DNA from: Catellatospora methionotrophica
GTDB lineage: Bacteria; Actinomycetota; Actinomycetes; Mycobacteriales; Micromonosporaceae
DNA length: 64,000 nucleotides
Assembly (NCBI RefSeq): GCF_011297335.1
Contig: NZ_JAAOTJ010000008.1
Location: forward strand, 186,001-250,000
Direction of reading: 5' to 3'
A model generated the notes under the pieces. It did no database searches. It saw only the letters and a program-made list of their open reading frames with translations, and had not been told where the DNA came from. Positions 9,141 to 20,293 of the stretch are shown here, piece after piece. Numbering within the stretch: the first letter of the stretch is position 1; each line of letters opens with the position of its first letter. A program made the position numbers and the translations under genes.

Positions 9141-10139
9141 GTGCCGATGCGGCAGGGGCGGGATTCGGCGGAGAGCACGGCGGGGCTGGTCAGCGGCGAG
9201 GCCGTGCACCTGGAGGTCCGGCTCGCCCGTGCGGGGTCGCGGGTGCCCGCGCTGATGATCGACATCGTCGCGCAGCTCATGGTCTTCTTCGTGCTGGTGC
9301 TGCTCCTGCTGGCGTTCTTCGGCATCACCCGCCTCGGCGACGCGGCCAGCTCGCAGGCGTCGTACATCATCGCCCTGGTCCTGACCACGGTGGGCTATCC
9401 GACCCTGATGCTGGTGCTCACCCGGGGCCGTTCCCTGGGCAAACTCGCGATGGGCCTGCGCGTGGTACGCGACGACGGCGGCCCGATCACGCTGCGCCAG
9501 TCGTTCACCCGCGCCCTGGTCGGAGCGACCCTGGAGTGGCCGGGCATGCTCCTGATCGTCAACTGGGCGGTGAGCCTGGTCGTGCTGACCGGCTCGCCGC
9601 GCGGCAAGCGCCTGGCCGACGTCGTCGCGGGCACCATCGTGATCCACGACCGCAGCCCCGAGGGCTGGGGCTGGGTGCCGACGACCCCCGCGCCACTGGC
9701 GCGCTGGGCATCGACCCTCGACCTGACCGGCCTCGACGACGAGCTGGCGCTGGCGGCGCGGCACTTCCTGGCCCGCAGCCGCGGGCTCCGCGAGCCCTAC
9801 CGCACCCGGCTGGGGCACGCGCTGGCCAGCGACATCGCCGCCAGCGTCACCCCGGCTGCCCCGGCCGACACCCCCGGCTGGGCCTACCTGGCCGCGGTGA
9901 TCGGCGAACGGCACCGCCGGGCGGCTCAGCGCCTGGCCCGCGACCGGGCCAGCCACGCCCTGCTCTGGCCGGAACTCTTCCCGCCCATGCCCGCCCCGGC
10001 ACTCGCCGGAGCAGCCCCCCAGGGAACCTTCCCCAGCGCGCCCTTCCCCGGCGGCCCCGCGCCGCTCATCCCCGGTCAGATCGCACAGGCCGCCCCGGCC
10101 GTCGACCCGCGGTCACTGCGGCCCGCCACCCCCGTCTGA
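9141..10139 (+). CDS. RDD family membrane protein
   Basis: A 332-residue protein. The N-terminal half is an RDD domain: it has the arginine (RVPALMIDI), two aspartates and about three hydrophobic segments, with the GRSLGKLAMGLRVV motif. The C-terminal 150 residues are cytoplasmic and proline/alanine-rich. Translation may start at GTG 9141 or ATG 9147; neither has a clear ribosome-binding site. It is divergent from spoIIM. Confidence 0.85.
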   Translation: MPMRQGRDSAESTAGLVSGEAVHLEVRLARAGSRVPALMIDIVAQLMVFFVLVLLLLAFFGITRLGDAASSQASYIIALVLTTVGYPTLMLVLTRGRSLGKLAMGLRVVRDDGGPITLRQSFTRALVGATLEWPGMLLIVNWAVSLVVLTGSPRGKRLADVVAGTIVIHDRSPEGWGWVPTTPAPLARWASTLDLTGLDDELALAARHFLARSRGLREPYRTRLGHALASDIAASVTPAAPADTPGWAYLAAVIGERHRRAAQRLARDRASHALLWPELFPPMPAPALAGAAPQGTFPSAPFPGGPAPLIPGQIAQAAPAVDPRSLRPATPV

Positions 10140-10156
10140 CGGGGCGTCAACGCGAA

Positions 10157-10219
10157 AGATCGCCGTTTCGTGTCGAAGCCTGCGGTTGAAGCACAGGTCT
10201 CGGCACGAAACGGCGATCT
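10157..10219. repeat. Intergenic inverted repeat, GATCGCYGTTTC family, copy 1
   Basis: Two 26-nt arms (10157-10182 and 10194-10219) around an 11-nt loop. The outer 16 nt (AGATCGCCGTTTCGTG) match perfectly; the inner part has three differences. It lies between the convergent RDD and ahcY genes and could terminate either. Related elements lie at 21646 and 38687. Confidence 0.8.
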
Positions 10220-10234
10220 CGCGGCAGCCCAGGA

Positions 10235-11686
<1,452 letters not shown>

Positions 11687-11901
11687 AGATGAACTCCCAA
11701 TCGGTCGGCTGACCAGTGCGAGGTACAGCCTACTTCTCCGCGTCCCAGGGTCCGAGAACCGGCTCCGCCGGAGGGTCGGTGGGGTCATACGTGTGGCCCG
11801 GCCCCCGGACGGACCCTCCGCCTCGAAGACCGGGCCACACTCCCCCCGGTTTGGTTCCCCCGCGCGTGGCTCGGTCTGAATGATCCCGATAACGCTGCGT
11901 G
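11687..11901 (-). promoter_or_regulatory. Structured ahcY leader, candidate riboswitch or pseudoknot
   Basis: The leader is about 215 nt from the predicted transcription start to the ATG. In RNA order, a motif GAGCCACGCGCGGGGGAACC (11872-11853) resembles the 5' core of ydaO/c-di-AMP riboswitches. A hairpin follows (GTGTGGCCCGG at 11840-11830 with its complement at 11801-11791). Its loop contains CGGAGGGTC (11820-11812), which can pair with GACCCTCCG at 11777-11769, making an H-type pseudoknot of 9 bp. The conserved 3' part of ydaO RNAs is not clearly present, and the known SAH riboswitch motif was not recognised. Confidence 0.45.
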
Positions 11902-11907
11902 AGTAAA

Positions 11908-11935
11908 AGGCTACACTCCGCTCTTCCGGTGTCAA
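11908..11935 (-). promoter_or_regulatory. Predicted ahcY promoter
   Basis: On the minus strand: -35 TTGACA (11935-11930), 16-nt spacer and -10 TAGCCT (11913-11908), a near-consensus vegetative actinobacterial promoter. Transcription would begin near 11901. Confidence 0.7.
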
Positions 11936-11989
11936 GCAGAACCGGCGAGTCATGCCCGCCACCGTGTCGCGGCGGTCAGCGGGTACGCG

Positions 11990-12039
11990 AAAAGGCCTGC
12001 CCGGCTGAGAAATGGGGTTCATTTTCAACCGGGCAGGCC
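11990..12039 (-). terminator. Rho-independent terminator after manA
   Basis: Arms GGCCTGCCCGG (11 bp perfect; 12039-12029 and 12004-11994 on the minus strand) with a 24-nt loop, followed by TTTT (11993-11990). It lies 25 bp after the manA stop and ends the mannose operon. Confidence 0.8.
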
Positions 12040-12064
12040 AGCGTCCGTTGTGGAGACAAGCGGC

Positions 12065-13228
<1,164 letters not shown>

Positions 13229-13232
13229 TCGC

Positions 13233-14171
13233 TCAGCCCTTCTGGTGGTAGATGTCCGGCTCTAGGTAGATCAGCTTAGCGATCGGGACCGCCTCGCGGA
13301 TCCGCCGCTCGGTGGCGTCGATGCCCCTGGCCACGTCGTCGGCCGTCTCGTCGTGCCGGACCGCGATCTTGGCAGCGACGAGCAGCTCCTCCGGACCGAG
13401 GTGCATGGTGCGCATGTGGATCAGGCGCTCCACCTCGGGACCGTTCTCGATCGCCACGGCGATCGCCTTGACGTGCTCGTCGGTGGCCGACTCGCCGAGC
13501 AGCAGGCTCTTGGTCTCGACCGCCAGCACCACGGCGATGACGACGAGCAGGAGACCGATCATGGTAGTGCCGGCGGCATCCCAGACACCATTGCCGGTGA
13601 TCAGCGTCATGGAGACGCCGAACAGGGCCAGCACCAGGCCCACCAGCGCGCCGAGGTCCTCCAGGAGGATCACCGGCAGCTCCGGCGCCTTGGCCCGCCG
13701 GATGAAGTCCTTCCAGGAGGCGCTGCCGCGCACCGCGTTCGACTCGACGATCGCGGTGCGGAAGGAGAACGACTCCAGGACGATCGCGACGAGCAGCACC
13801 GTGACCGGCAGCCATTGCCAGCTGGTGATCGCGCCGCGGTCCGCGTTGGTCGTGGCCTCGTGGTACTTGTGATACCCCTCATACAGGGCGAACAGGCCAC
13901 CCACGCTGAACAGGACGATCGACACGATGAACGCGTAGATGTACCGCTCCCGGCCGAAGCCGAACGGGTGCAGCGGCGTCGCCTTCCGTTGGGCACGGCG
14001 GCCACCGAGCAGCAGCAGCACCTGGTTGCCCGAGTCGGCGACCGAGTGGATCGCCTCCGCCAGCATCGACGACGACCCGGACAGGGCCCACGCGATGAAC
14101 TTGGTGATCGCGATGCCCACGTTCGCCAGCAGCGCCGCGACGATGGCCTTGGTGCCACCGCCCGCGCTCAC
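13233..14171 (-). CDS. Cation diffusion facilitator transporter
   Basis: A 312-residue CDF-family metal/proton antiporter with about six hydrophobic segments. Metal-site residues are seen in AEAIHSVADSGNQ (helix 2, H/D pair) and in the fifth helix. The C-terminal cytoplasmic domain (about residues 220-312) ends in VYLEPD-like IYLEPDIYHQKG. It begins with GTG and lies within the mannose operon, an arrangement seen in related actinobacteria. Substrate (Zn, Mn or other divalent metal) cannot be told. Confidence 0.92.
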   Translation of the reverse strand: MSAGGGTKAIVAALLANVGIAITKFIAWALSGSSSMLAEAIHSVADSGNQVLLLLGGRRAQRKATPLHPFGFGRERYIYAFIVSIVLFSVGGLFALYEGYHKYHEATTNADRGAITSWQWLPVTVLLVAIVLESFSFRTAIVESNAVRGSASWKDFIRRAKAPELPVILLEDLGALVGLVLALFGVSMTLITGNGVWDAAGTTMIGLLLVVIAVVLAVETKSLLLGESATDEHVKAIAVAIENGPEVERLIHMRTMHLGPEELLVAAKIAVRHDETADDVARGIDATERRIREAVPIAKLIYLEPDIYHQKG

Positions 14172-14214
14172 GCCCGTACCCCATGCATGTAGTTGTTGAG
14201 CCCGCTTCGCTCGC

Positions 14215-15423
14215 TCACTTGCGCAACTGCTCCTTCAGCTCCGTGACGGCCGGCACCGCCATCGGATCCAGGCCATGCCCGAGGCCGAGATAGACCGAGG
14301 CGAAGTCAGTCGCCGCGACCAGTGAGGCGAACCGCTCCAGCGCCGATCCGCCTTCGGCGGTGAGCACGTCCACCTCGATCCCGCGCCTCGCCGCGATGTC
14401 CTGCACCACCTCGGCTCGCCGGTCCGTCGTCTGCGCCGCACTGTTCTCGTCGGCGAGCCCACCGTCGCACAGCAGCACCACCCGCAGACGCGGGGGGTCG
14501 CCCGTCACGTCGTCGAGATCGGGATCAGCGAAGATGTCCCGCTCCGAGGCGGCCAGCGCCCCGAACACACCGTCCAGCAGACCCACCCGCCCACGCCCGG
14601 CCTCACCCAGCGCGTCGGTGACGACCGGGTAACGGGCGTTCGCGGACAGCATGTCGCCGTAGCGCACCGCGGCGACCGCTGCCAGCGGTGAGTCGCCCCA
14701 GATGACCGGGACCGAGCCGGCCATGTTCAGGGCCAGCGTCTTGGAGATGTTGACGAACGTCTCGGCGGTCGGCCGGCAGCGGTCGGCGTCCTGGTCCAGG
14801 CGCACCGCCGTCTCGGCCAGGTCAGCCTCGTTGACCTTGACCAGGCCCAGCGCACGCGCCGCCATCAGCACCGGCACCGTCAGACCCCACATGTTCGCCC
14901 GCGCCGCGCCACGGCGCGGCACCGGGATGAACGGGGCCCGGTAGCGCTCGGCCACCGACTGCAGCGGCGAACCCGGCGCGCCGATGCCGACCAGGCGGGC
15001 GCCGCGGCGGCCCGCCATCTCGGCCACCGCCAGCGCCTCCGGCGAGCGGCCCGACGCCGACACCGCGATCACCACGTCGGCCGCGCCGATCCAGCCCGGC
15101 ACCTCCACGCTGCGGTGGGTCAGCACCGGCACCAGGCAGCGCGGCCCGGCGATGGTCGCCAGGATGTCACCGGTGCGCGCGGCGGTGCCCGCACCGACCA
15201 CCACGACCGCCCGGGGGCGGCCCTCGTCGGCGAGGTGGCTCAGGTCGGTCTCGGCGGCCAGCGTGGTCGCCTCACGCACCTGCGCACCGGCCGACGCGAT
15301 GGCCCGGAGCATGCCCCCGGGGTCACGCGCGGCCAGCGCCGGTGCGTTGTCCAGCAGCGCCTCGTCGAAGAAGCGGTTGCCGCGCACACCCGCGGCGCCG
15401 TCGAGCGGGCTGGTCGCCATCAC
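14215..15423 (-). CDS. SIS-domain protein, phosphomannose/phosphoglucose isomerase-like
   Basis: A 402-residue protein with two sugar-isomerase (SIS) lobes; VVVGAGTAARTGDILA and VIAVSASGRSPEALAVAE are the phosphosugar-binding segments. Archaeal and actinobacterial relatives are bifunctional phosphoglucose/phosphomannose isomerases. The start may be GTG 15423 or ATG 15420; both overlap the stop of the Trm112 gene. Its position between pmm and manA supports a role in hexose-phosphate supply. Confidence 0.85.
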   Translation of the reverse strand: MMATSPLDGAAGVRGNRFFDEALLDNAPALAARDPGGMLRAIASAGAQVREATTLAAETDLSHLADEGRPRAVVVVGAGTAARTGDILATIAGPRCLVPVLTHRSVEVPGWIGAADVVIAVSASGRSPEALAVAEMAGRRGARLVGIGAPGSPLQSVAERYRAPFIPVPRRGAARANMWGLTVPVLMAARALGLVKVNEADLAETAVRLDQDADRCRPTAETFVNISKTLALNMAGSVPVIWGDSPLAAVAAVRYGDMLSANARYPVVTDALGEAGRGRVGLLDGVFGALAASERDIFADPDLDDVTGDPPRLRVVLLCDGGLADENSAAQTTDRRAEVVQDIAARRGIEVDVLTAEGGSALERFASLVAATDFASVYLGLGHGLDPMAVPAVTELKEQLRK

Positions 15424-15602
15424 TCACCCGCCGGGGCGGTGAGCACCTCGTCGAGCAGCAGCACCGGCAGCCCGTCCCGCACCGGGTAGACCCGGCTGCA
15501 GGAGGTGCAGGTCAGCGTCTGCGCCTCGGGGTCGTGGGTCAGCGACCCGTGATCCTCGGCCGGGCAGGCGAGGACTTCGAGCAGTTGCGGGGCGAGCGAC
15601 AC
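15420..15602 (-). CDS. Trm112 family protein
   Basis: A 60-residue protein VSLAPQLLEVLACP...CTSC...YPVRDGLPVLLLDE, the Trm112/YcaR zinc-ribbon-like fold. Three of the usual four cysteines are visible. The GTG start at 15602 is preceded by AAGGAG with 6-nt spacing; a longer upstream reading is unsupported. In other organisms Trm112 activates methyltransferases; in this operon its role is unknown. Confidence 0.88.
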   Translation of the reverse strand: MSLAPQLLEVLACPAEDHGSLTHDPEAQTLTCTSCSRVYPVRDGLPVLLLDEVLTAPAGE

Positions 15603-15704
15603 GTCGGGCTCCTTCAGAGATCGCCGGCTGAGCTGACGAACGCGGCGTGCCGCGGCACGCCCCACCGGGGCGCGCCGCGCGCTCACCACGTTCCGCGAAG
15701 CAGC

Positions 15705-17084
15705 CTACCCACGGACCAGCTTCAGCACCTCGTCGCGCAGCTCCGACATCCGCTCCGGCGTCGGGGCCTCGACGTTGAGGCGCAGCAGCGGCTCGGTGTT
15801 GGAGGCGCGCAGGTTCACCCAGCTGCCGTCGCCGAAGGCCACGGTCAGGCCGTCCAGCTCGTCCTGCTGCTCGCCCGCGAAGTGCGCCCGCACCTGCGAC
15901 AGCTTCGCGCCCTGGTCCGCGACCACCGAGTTGATCTCACCGGACGAGGTGTACCGCTCGAACTGCGCGCCCAGCACCGACAGCGGGCCGTCCTGCTCGC
16001 CCAGCGCCGCCAGCACGTGCATCGCGGCCAGCATGCCGGTGTCGGCACCCCAGAAGTCGCGGAAGTAGTAGTGCGCCGAGTGCTCGCCGCCGAAGACCGC
16101 GCCGGTCGTCGCCATCTCCGCCTTGATGAAGGAGTGGCCGACCCGGGTACGCACCGGGATGCCGCCGTGCTCGCGCACGATCTCCGGGACGGCCGCCGAC
16201 GTGATCAGGTTGTGGATGATCGTCGCACCGGGGTGCTTGGCCAGCTCACGGGTCGCGACCAGCGCGGTCACCGCGGACGGGGAAACCGGAGCGCCCTCGG
16301 CGTCGACCACGAAGCAGCGGTCGGCGTCGCCGTCGAAGGCCAGTCCCAGGTCGGCCCCGTGCTCCCGCACCGCCGCCTGCAGGTCCACCAGGTTCGCCGG
16401 CTCCAGCGGGTTGGCCTCGTGGTTCGGGAACGAGCCGTCCAGCTCGAAGTACAGCGGCACGATGTCCAGCGGCAGCGCGGGCAGCACGGCGTCGCCGAGC
16501 ACCGCCGGGACGGTGTACCCGCCCATGCCGTTACCGGCGTCGACGACGACCTTCAGCGGCCGGATCCCGCTCAGGTCCACCAGCGTGCGCAGGTGCGCCG
16601 CGTAGTCGGCCAGCATCTCGCGGGTCTCGATGTCACCGGACGGGGCGGGCATCTCCGCGCGCGTGTCCAGCAGCTCCTGCGCGCGCTCGCGGATCGCGGC
16701 CAGCCCGCTGGCCTGGCCGACCGGCTTGGCCCCCGCGAAGCACAGCTTGATGCCGTTGTACTGGGCCGGGTTGTGGCTGGCGGTGAACATGGCACCGGGC
16801 AGGCCCAGGATGCCGGAGGCGTAGTACAGCAGGTCGGTCGAGCCGAGACCGGCGTTGATCACGTTGACGCCCTCGGCGCGTACGCCGTCGGTGAACGCCT
16901 TGACCAGCGACGGCCCGGAGTCGCGCATGTCGTGCGCGACCACGATGGTGCCCCGGTCCTCCCCCAGCGCCCGCAGCGTCTGCGCGAACGCCCGGCCCAG
17001 CGCCCCGGCCACCGGCTCGTTCAGCTGCTCGGGCACGGTGCCGCGAACGTCGTACGCCTTGACGATCTGGGACAGGTCAGACAC
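15705..17084 (-). CDS. manB: Phosphomannomutase/phosphoglucomutase
   Basis: A 459-residue alpha-D-phosphohexomutase converting mannose-6-P to mannose-1-P. The phosphoserine loop TASHNPAQYNG places the catalytic serine at residue 103; the metal loop is DGDADRCF; the sugar loop GGEHSAHYYF and C-terminal phosphate loop RASNTEPLLRLN are intact. The GTG start has AAGGAG 6 nt upstream. First gene of the mannose operon that runs to manA. Confidence 0.95.
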   Translation of the reverse strand: MSDLSQIVKAYDVRGTVPEQLNEPVAGALGRAFAQTLRALGEDRGTIVVAHDMRDSGPSLVKAFTDGVRAEGVNVINAGLGSTDLLYYASGILGLPGAMFTASHNPAQYNGIKLCFAGAKPVGQASGLAAIRERAQELLDTRAEMPAPSGDIETREMLADYAAHLRTLVDLSGIRPLKVVVDAGNGMGGYTVPAVLGDAVLPALPLDIVPLYFELDGSFPNHEANPLEPANLVDLQAAVREHGADLGLAFDGDADRCFVVDAEGAPVSPSAVTALVATRELAKHPGATIIHNLITSAAVPEIVREHGGIPVRTRVGHSFIKAEMATTGAVFGGEHSAHYYFRDFWGADTGMLAAMHVLAALGEQDGPLSVLGAQFERYTSSGEINSVVADQGAKLSQVRAHFAGEQQDELDGLTVAFGDGSWVNLRASNTEPLLRLNVEAPTPERMSELRDEVLKLVRG

Positions 17085-17182
17085 AACATCTCCTTAAGCC
17101 TCAACTATCTGCTTCACCCTAACCACCGCACGTCACGTACCCCGCTCGGGCGCGCGCGTATCACCGCGCCCCGCCCCACCAA

Positions 17183-17257
17183 GATCGTCCGACTTGCCTG
17201 GCACCCGTGCGTACTGTGAACAACGATTCGCACAGGTGCCTGGCAAGTCGAACGATC
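17183..17257. repeat. Intergenic inverted repeat (GATCGTYCGACTTGCC)
   Basis: Two 29-nt arms (17183-17211, 17229-17257) with three differences, loop 17 nt. It lies between the pmm start and the stop of the aldehyde dehydrogenase gene (both minus strand), so it may end the latter transcript. No second copy seen in the window. Confidence 0.7.
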
Positions 17258-17343
17258 GACGAGCCGCACCGGACGCACGGCCGCGCCCCGGGGCCGTGGC
17301 CGCCGGGGCGCGTTCGGGAGCACTGTCGGGTGTGGCGCGATCG

Positions 17344-18777
17344 TCAGAGTTGCAATCCGGTGAGGACGAGGACGCGAGGGTCGGTGTAGTCGTCCATGGC
17401 GCTGCGCAGGCCCTCGCGGCCGGTGCCGGAGCCCTTCACGCCGCCGTACGGCATCTGGTCGGCCCGGAACGACGGCACGTCGCCGACGATCACGCCCCCG
17501 ACCTGCAACGTCGCGTGCGCGGTGAACGCCGTCTGCAGGTTGCCCGTGAACACACCCGCCTGCAGCCCGAACGCCGAGTCGTTGACCGCCGCGAACGCGG
17601 CCTCGTCGGAGTCCACCGTGGAGACCACCAGCACCGGCCCGAACACCTCGTCGCAGGCGACCTTCGCGTCAGCGGGCACGTCGGACAGCACGGTCGGCGC
17701 GTAGGTCGCGCCGTCGCGCGTCCCGCCCGCCAGCACGCGGGCACCGGCCGCGACGGCCTCGGCCACCCAGCTCTCGACCCGTTCCGCCGCCGCCACGCTG
17801 ATCATCGGGCCGACCTGCGTATCGGCCGCCGCCGGGTCGCCGCTCTTGAGGGCCTGCACCGCGGCGACCAGCTTCGGCACGAACGCCGCCGCCTGGTCGC
17901 GGTGCACGATCACGCGCTGCACCGCGATGCAGCTCTGCCCGGCCTGGTAGTTGCTGAAAAGCGCGATGCGCTGGGCCGCCCAGTCCAGGTCGCCGTAGTC
18001 GCCGCAGACCACGGCGGCGGCGTTGCCGCCCAGTTCCAGGGTCACGTGCTTGTGCGGCACGGCGGCCTGGATCGACGCGCCGACCGGCCCGGACCCGGTG
18101 AACGACACCACCGGCAGCCGCGGGTCGGCGACCAGCGCGGCGGCCCGCTCGTTGGGGATCGGCACCACGGAGAACATGCCCGCGGGCAGCTCGGTCTCGG
18201 CCAGCAGCTCGCCGAGCAGCAGCGCGGACAGCGGCGTCGCCGGGGCGGGCTTGACGATGATCGGCGCGCCGACCGCGATCGCCGGGGCGACCTTGTGCGC
18301 GACCAGGTTCAGCGGGAAGTTGAACGGGCTGATGCCCAGCACCGGGCCCTTGGGGAAGCGGCGTACGACGGCCATCCGCCCGGCGGCGGCCGGGTCGGTG
18401 TCCAGGCGCATCAGCTCACCCGAGAACCGGCGCGCCTCCTCGGCGGCCCAGCGGAACGTGGAGACGGCGCGGCCCAGTTCGGCCTTGGCCCACATGAGCG
18501 GTTTGCCGTTCTCGGCGCTGATGAGCGCGGCGACCTCGTCGCCCCGTTCGGCCAGCCGCCGGCTCACGTGGTCGAGCGCGGCGGCGCGGGCGGCGGCGGG
18601 GAGCCGGGCGGCGTCGGCGGCTACCGCAGCAGCGGCTGCTACGGCGTTTTCGACCTGCTCAGGCGTAGCGTTGGCGGTCTGACCGACCACGCGCCCGTCG
18701 TAGGGGTTGTGTACATCAACGAGATCATCACTGGTCTCCGGGGAACCGGCGATCCAGTACGGGGTCCGATCGGCCAT
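17344..18777 (-). CDS. NAD(P)-dependent aldehyde dehydrogenase
   Basis: A 477-residue aldehyde dehydrogenase. Cofactor and catalytic motifs are present: SPFNFPLNLVAHK, general base Glu in VTLELGGNAA and catalytic Cys in YQAGQSCIAVQRV. The sequence type (SPFNFP, QSCIAVQR) is nearer the lactaldehyde/glyceraldehyde-3-phosphate or phosphonoacetaldehyde group than the betaine type. It is divergent from the aminobutyraldehyde dehydrogenase gene at 18852, with 74 bp between. The substrate is not determined. Confidence 0.9.
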   Translation of the reverse strand: MADRTPYWIAGSPETSDDLVDVHNPYDGRVVGQTANATPEQVENAVAAAAAVAADAARLPAAARAAALDHVSRRLAERGDEVAALISAENGKPLMWAKAELGRAVSTFRWAAEEARRFSGELMRLDTDPAAAGRMAVVRRFPKGPVLGISPFNFPLNLVAHKVAPAIAVGAPIIVKPAPATPLSALLLGELLAETELPAGMFSVVPIPNERAAALVADPRLPVVSFTGSGPVGASIQAAVPHKHVTLELGGNAAAVVCGDYGDLDWAAQRIALFSNYQAGQSCIAVQRVIVHRDQAAAFVPKLVAAVQALKSGDPAAADTQVGPMISVAAAERVESWVAEAVAAGARVLAGGTRDGATYAPTVLSDVPADAKVACDEVFGPVLVVSTVDSDEAAFAAVNDSAFGLQAGVFTGNLQTAFTAHATLQVGGVIVGDVPSFRADQMPYGGVKGSGTGREGLRSAMDDYTDPRVLVLTGLQL

Positions 18778-18851
18778 ATGCCCACCCTAACGCACGGAAA
18801 CAGTTGCTCAAGACCCTTGCTCGACACGGATTTCGTCGCGAAGATAGCCGT

Positions 18852-20291
18852 ATGCCACCGATGACAGAGAAATTGTCGAACTTTATCAACGGCAAGCACG
18901 TTGCTCCCGTGGACGGCGGCTACGCCGATCTCATCGACCCGTGCACCGGGGAGATTCTCGCCCAGACGCCGGTCTCCGGGAAGCAGGACGTCGAGGACGC
19001 GATGGCCGCTGCGGCGGCCGCGTTCGAGACCTGGCGCGACACCACGCCCAGCGAGCGCCAGAAGGCCCTGCTCAAGATCGCTGACGCCGTCGAGGCGCGC
19101 GCCGACGAGCTGGTCGCCCTGGAGAGCCGCAACACCGGCAAGCCGCTGCACCTGACCGCGAGCGAGGAGCTGCCGCCCGCGATCGACCAGATCCGCTTCT
19201 TCGCGGGGGCGGCCCGGCTGCTGGAGGGCCGCTCGGCCGGCGAGTACATGGCCAACATGACCAGTTACGTGCGCCGCGAGCCGATCGGCGTCTGCGCGCA
19301 GGTCACGCCCTGGAACTACCCGCTGATGATGGCGGTGTGGAAGTTCGCGCCCGCCATCGCCGCGGGCAACACCGTGGTGCTCAAGCCGTCGGACACCACG
19401 CCGATGTCGACGCTGCTGCTGGCCGAGATCGCGGCCGAGTTCCTGCCGCCGGGCGTGCTCAACGTCGTCTGCGGCGACCGCGACACCGGCCGCGCCCTGG
19501 TCGCGCATCCGACCCCGGCGATGGTCTCCATCACCGGCTCCACCCGCGCGGGCTCCGAGGTCGCCGCGTCGGCCGCGCCCGCGCTCAAGCGCACCCACCT
19601 GGAGCTGGGCGGCAAGGCCCCGGTCATGGTGTTCGACGACGCCGACATCGCGGCGGCCGCCGAGGGCATCGCGATCGCCGGGTTCTTCAACGCGGGCCAG
19701 GACTGCACCGCGGCCACCCGGGTGCTGGTCACCGAGGGCGCGTACGACGCGTTCGTCGAGGCCCTCACCGAGCAGGCCCGCAGCCTCAAGACCGGCGCGC
19801 CGGACGACTCCGACGTGCTCTACGGCCCGCTCAACAACGCCAACCAGCTCGCCAAGGTCACCGGCTTCATCGAGCGGCTGCCCGCGCACGCCCGGGTCAC
19901 CGCGGGCGGCGAGCGCGTCGGCGAGCGCGGATTCTTCTTCGCCCCGACCGTGGTCGCCGACCTGGTCCAGGCTGACGAGATCGTCACCGACGAGGTGTTC
20001 GGCCCGGTCATCACCGTGCAGAAGGTCACCGACGAGGCCGAGGCGCTGCGCTACGCCAACGACTGCCGCTACGGGCTGGCCTCCAGCGTGTGGACCGCCG
20101 ACCACGGGCGGGCGATGCGGTTGAGCCGTCGGCTCGACTTCGGCTGCGTGTGGATCAACACCCACATCCCGCTGGTCGCGGAGATGCCGCACGGCGGTTT
20201 CAAGCAGTCGGGGTACGGCAAGGACCTGTCCGCGTACGGCCTGGAGGACTACACCCGGGTCAAGCACGTCATGCACAACATCGGAGAATGA
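18852..20291 (+). CDS. patD: Gamma-aminobutyraldehyde dehydrogenase
   Basis: A 479-residue betaine/aminobutyraldehyde-type dehydrogenase: VTPWNYPLMM, the Glu in LELGGKAPVMV, catalytic Cys in NAGQDCTAATRV, and C-terminal PHGGFKQSGYGKDLSAY, typical of the PatD/Prr group that oxidises 4-aminobutanal to GABA. ATG 18852 or 18861 (MTEKL) may be used; no strong ribosome-binding site is seen. Its stop overlaps the aminotransferase start region, consistent with conversion of 4-aminobutanal to GABA and then succinate semialdehyde. Confidence 0.88.
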   Translation: MPPMTEKLSNFINGKHVAPVDGGYADLIDPCTGEILAQTPVSGKQDVEDAMAAAAAAFETWRDTTPSERQKALLKIADAVEARADELVALESRNTGKPLHLTASEELPPAIDQIRFFAGAARLLEGRSAGEYMANMTSYVRREPIGVCAQVTPWNYPLMMAVWKFAPAIAAGNTVVLKPSDTTPMSTLLLAEIAAEFLPPGVLNVVCGDRDTGRALVAHPTPAMVSITGSTRAGSEVAASAAPALKRTHLELGGKAPVMVFDDADIAAAAEGIAIAGFFNAGQDCTAATRVLVTEGAYDAFVEALTEQARSLKTGAPDDSDVLYGPLNNANQLAKVTGFIERLPAHARVTAGGERVGERGFFFAPTVVADLVQADEIVTDEVFGPVITVQKVTDEAEALRYANDCRYGLASSVWTADHGRAMRLSRRLDFGCVWINTHIPLVAEMPHGGFKQSGYGKDLSAYGLEDYTRVKHVMHNIGE

Positions 20292-20293
20292 TC

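Noticed and set aside
11690-12028. N-terminal extension of AhcY from an upstream start
   Set aside because: AhcY orthologues begin at MARTL; the upstream part contains a promoter and structured leader.
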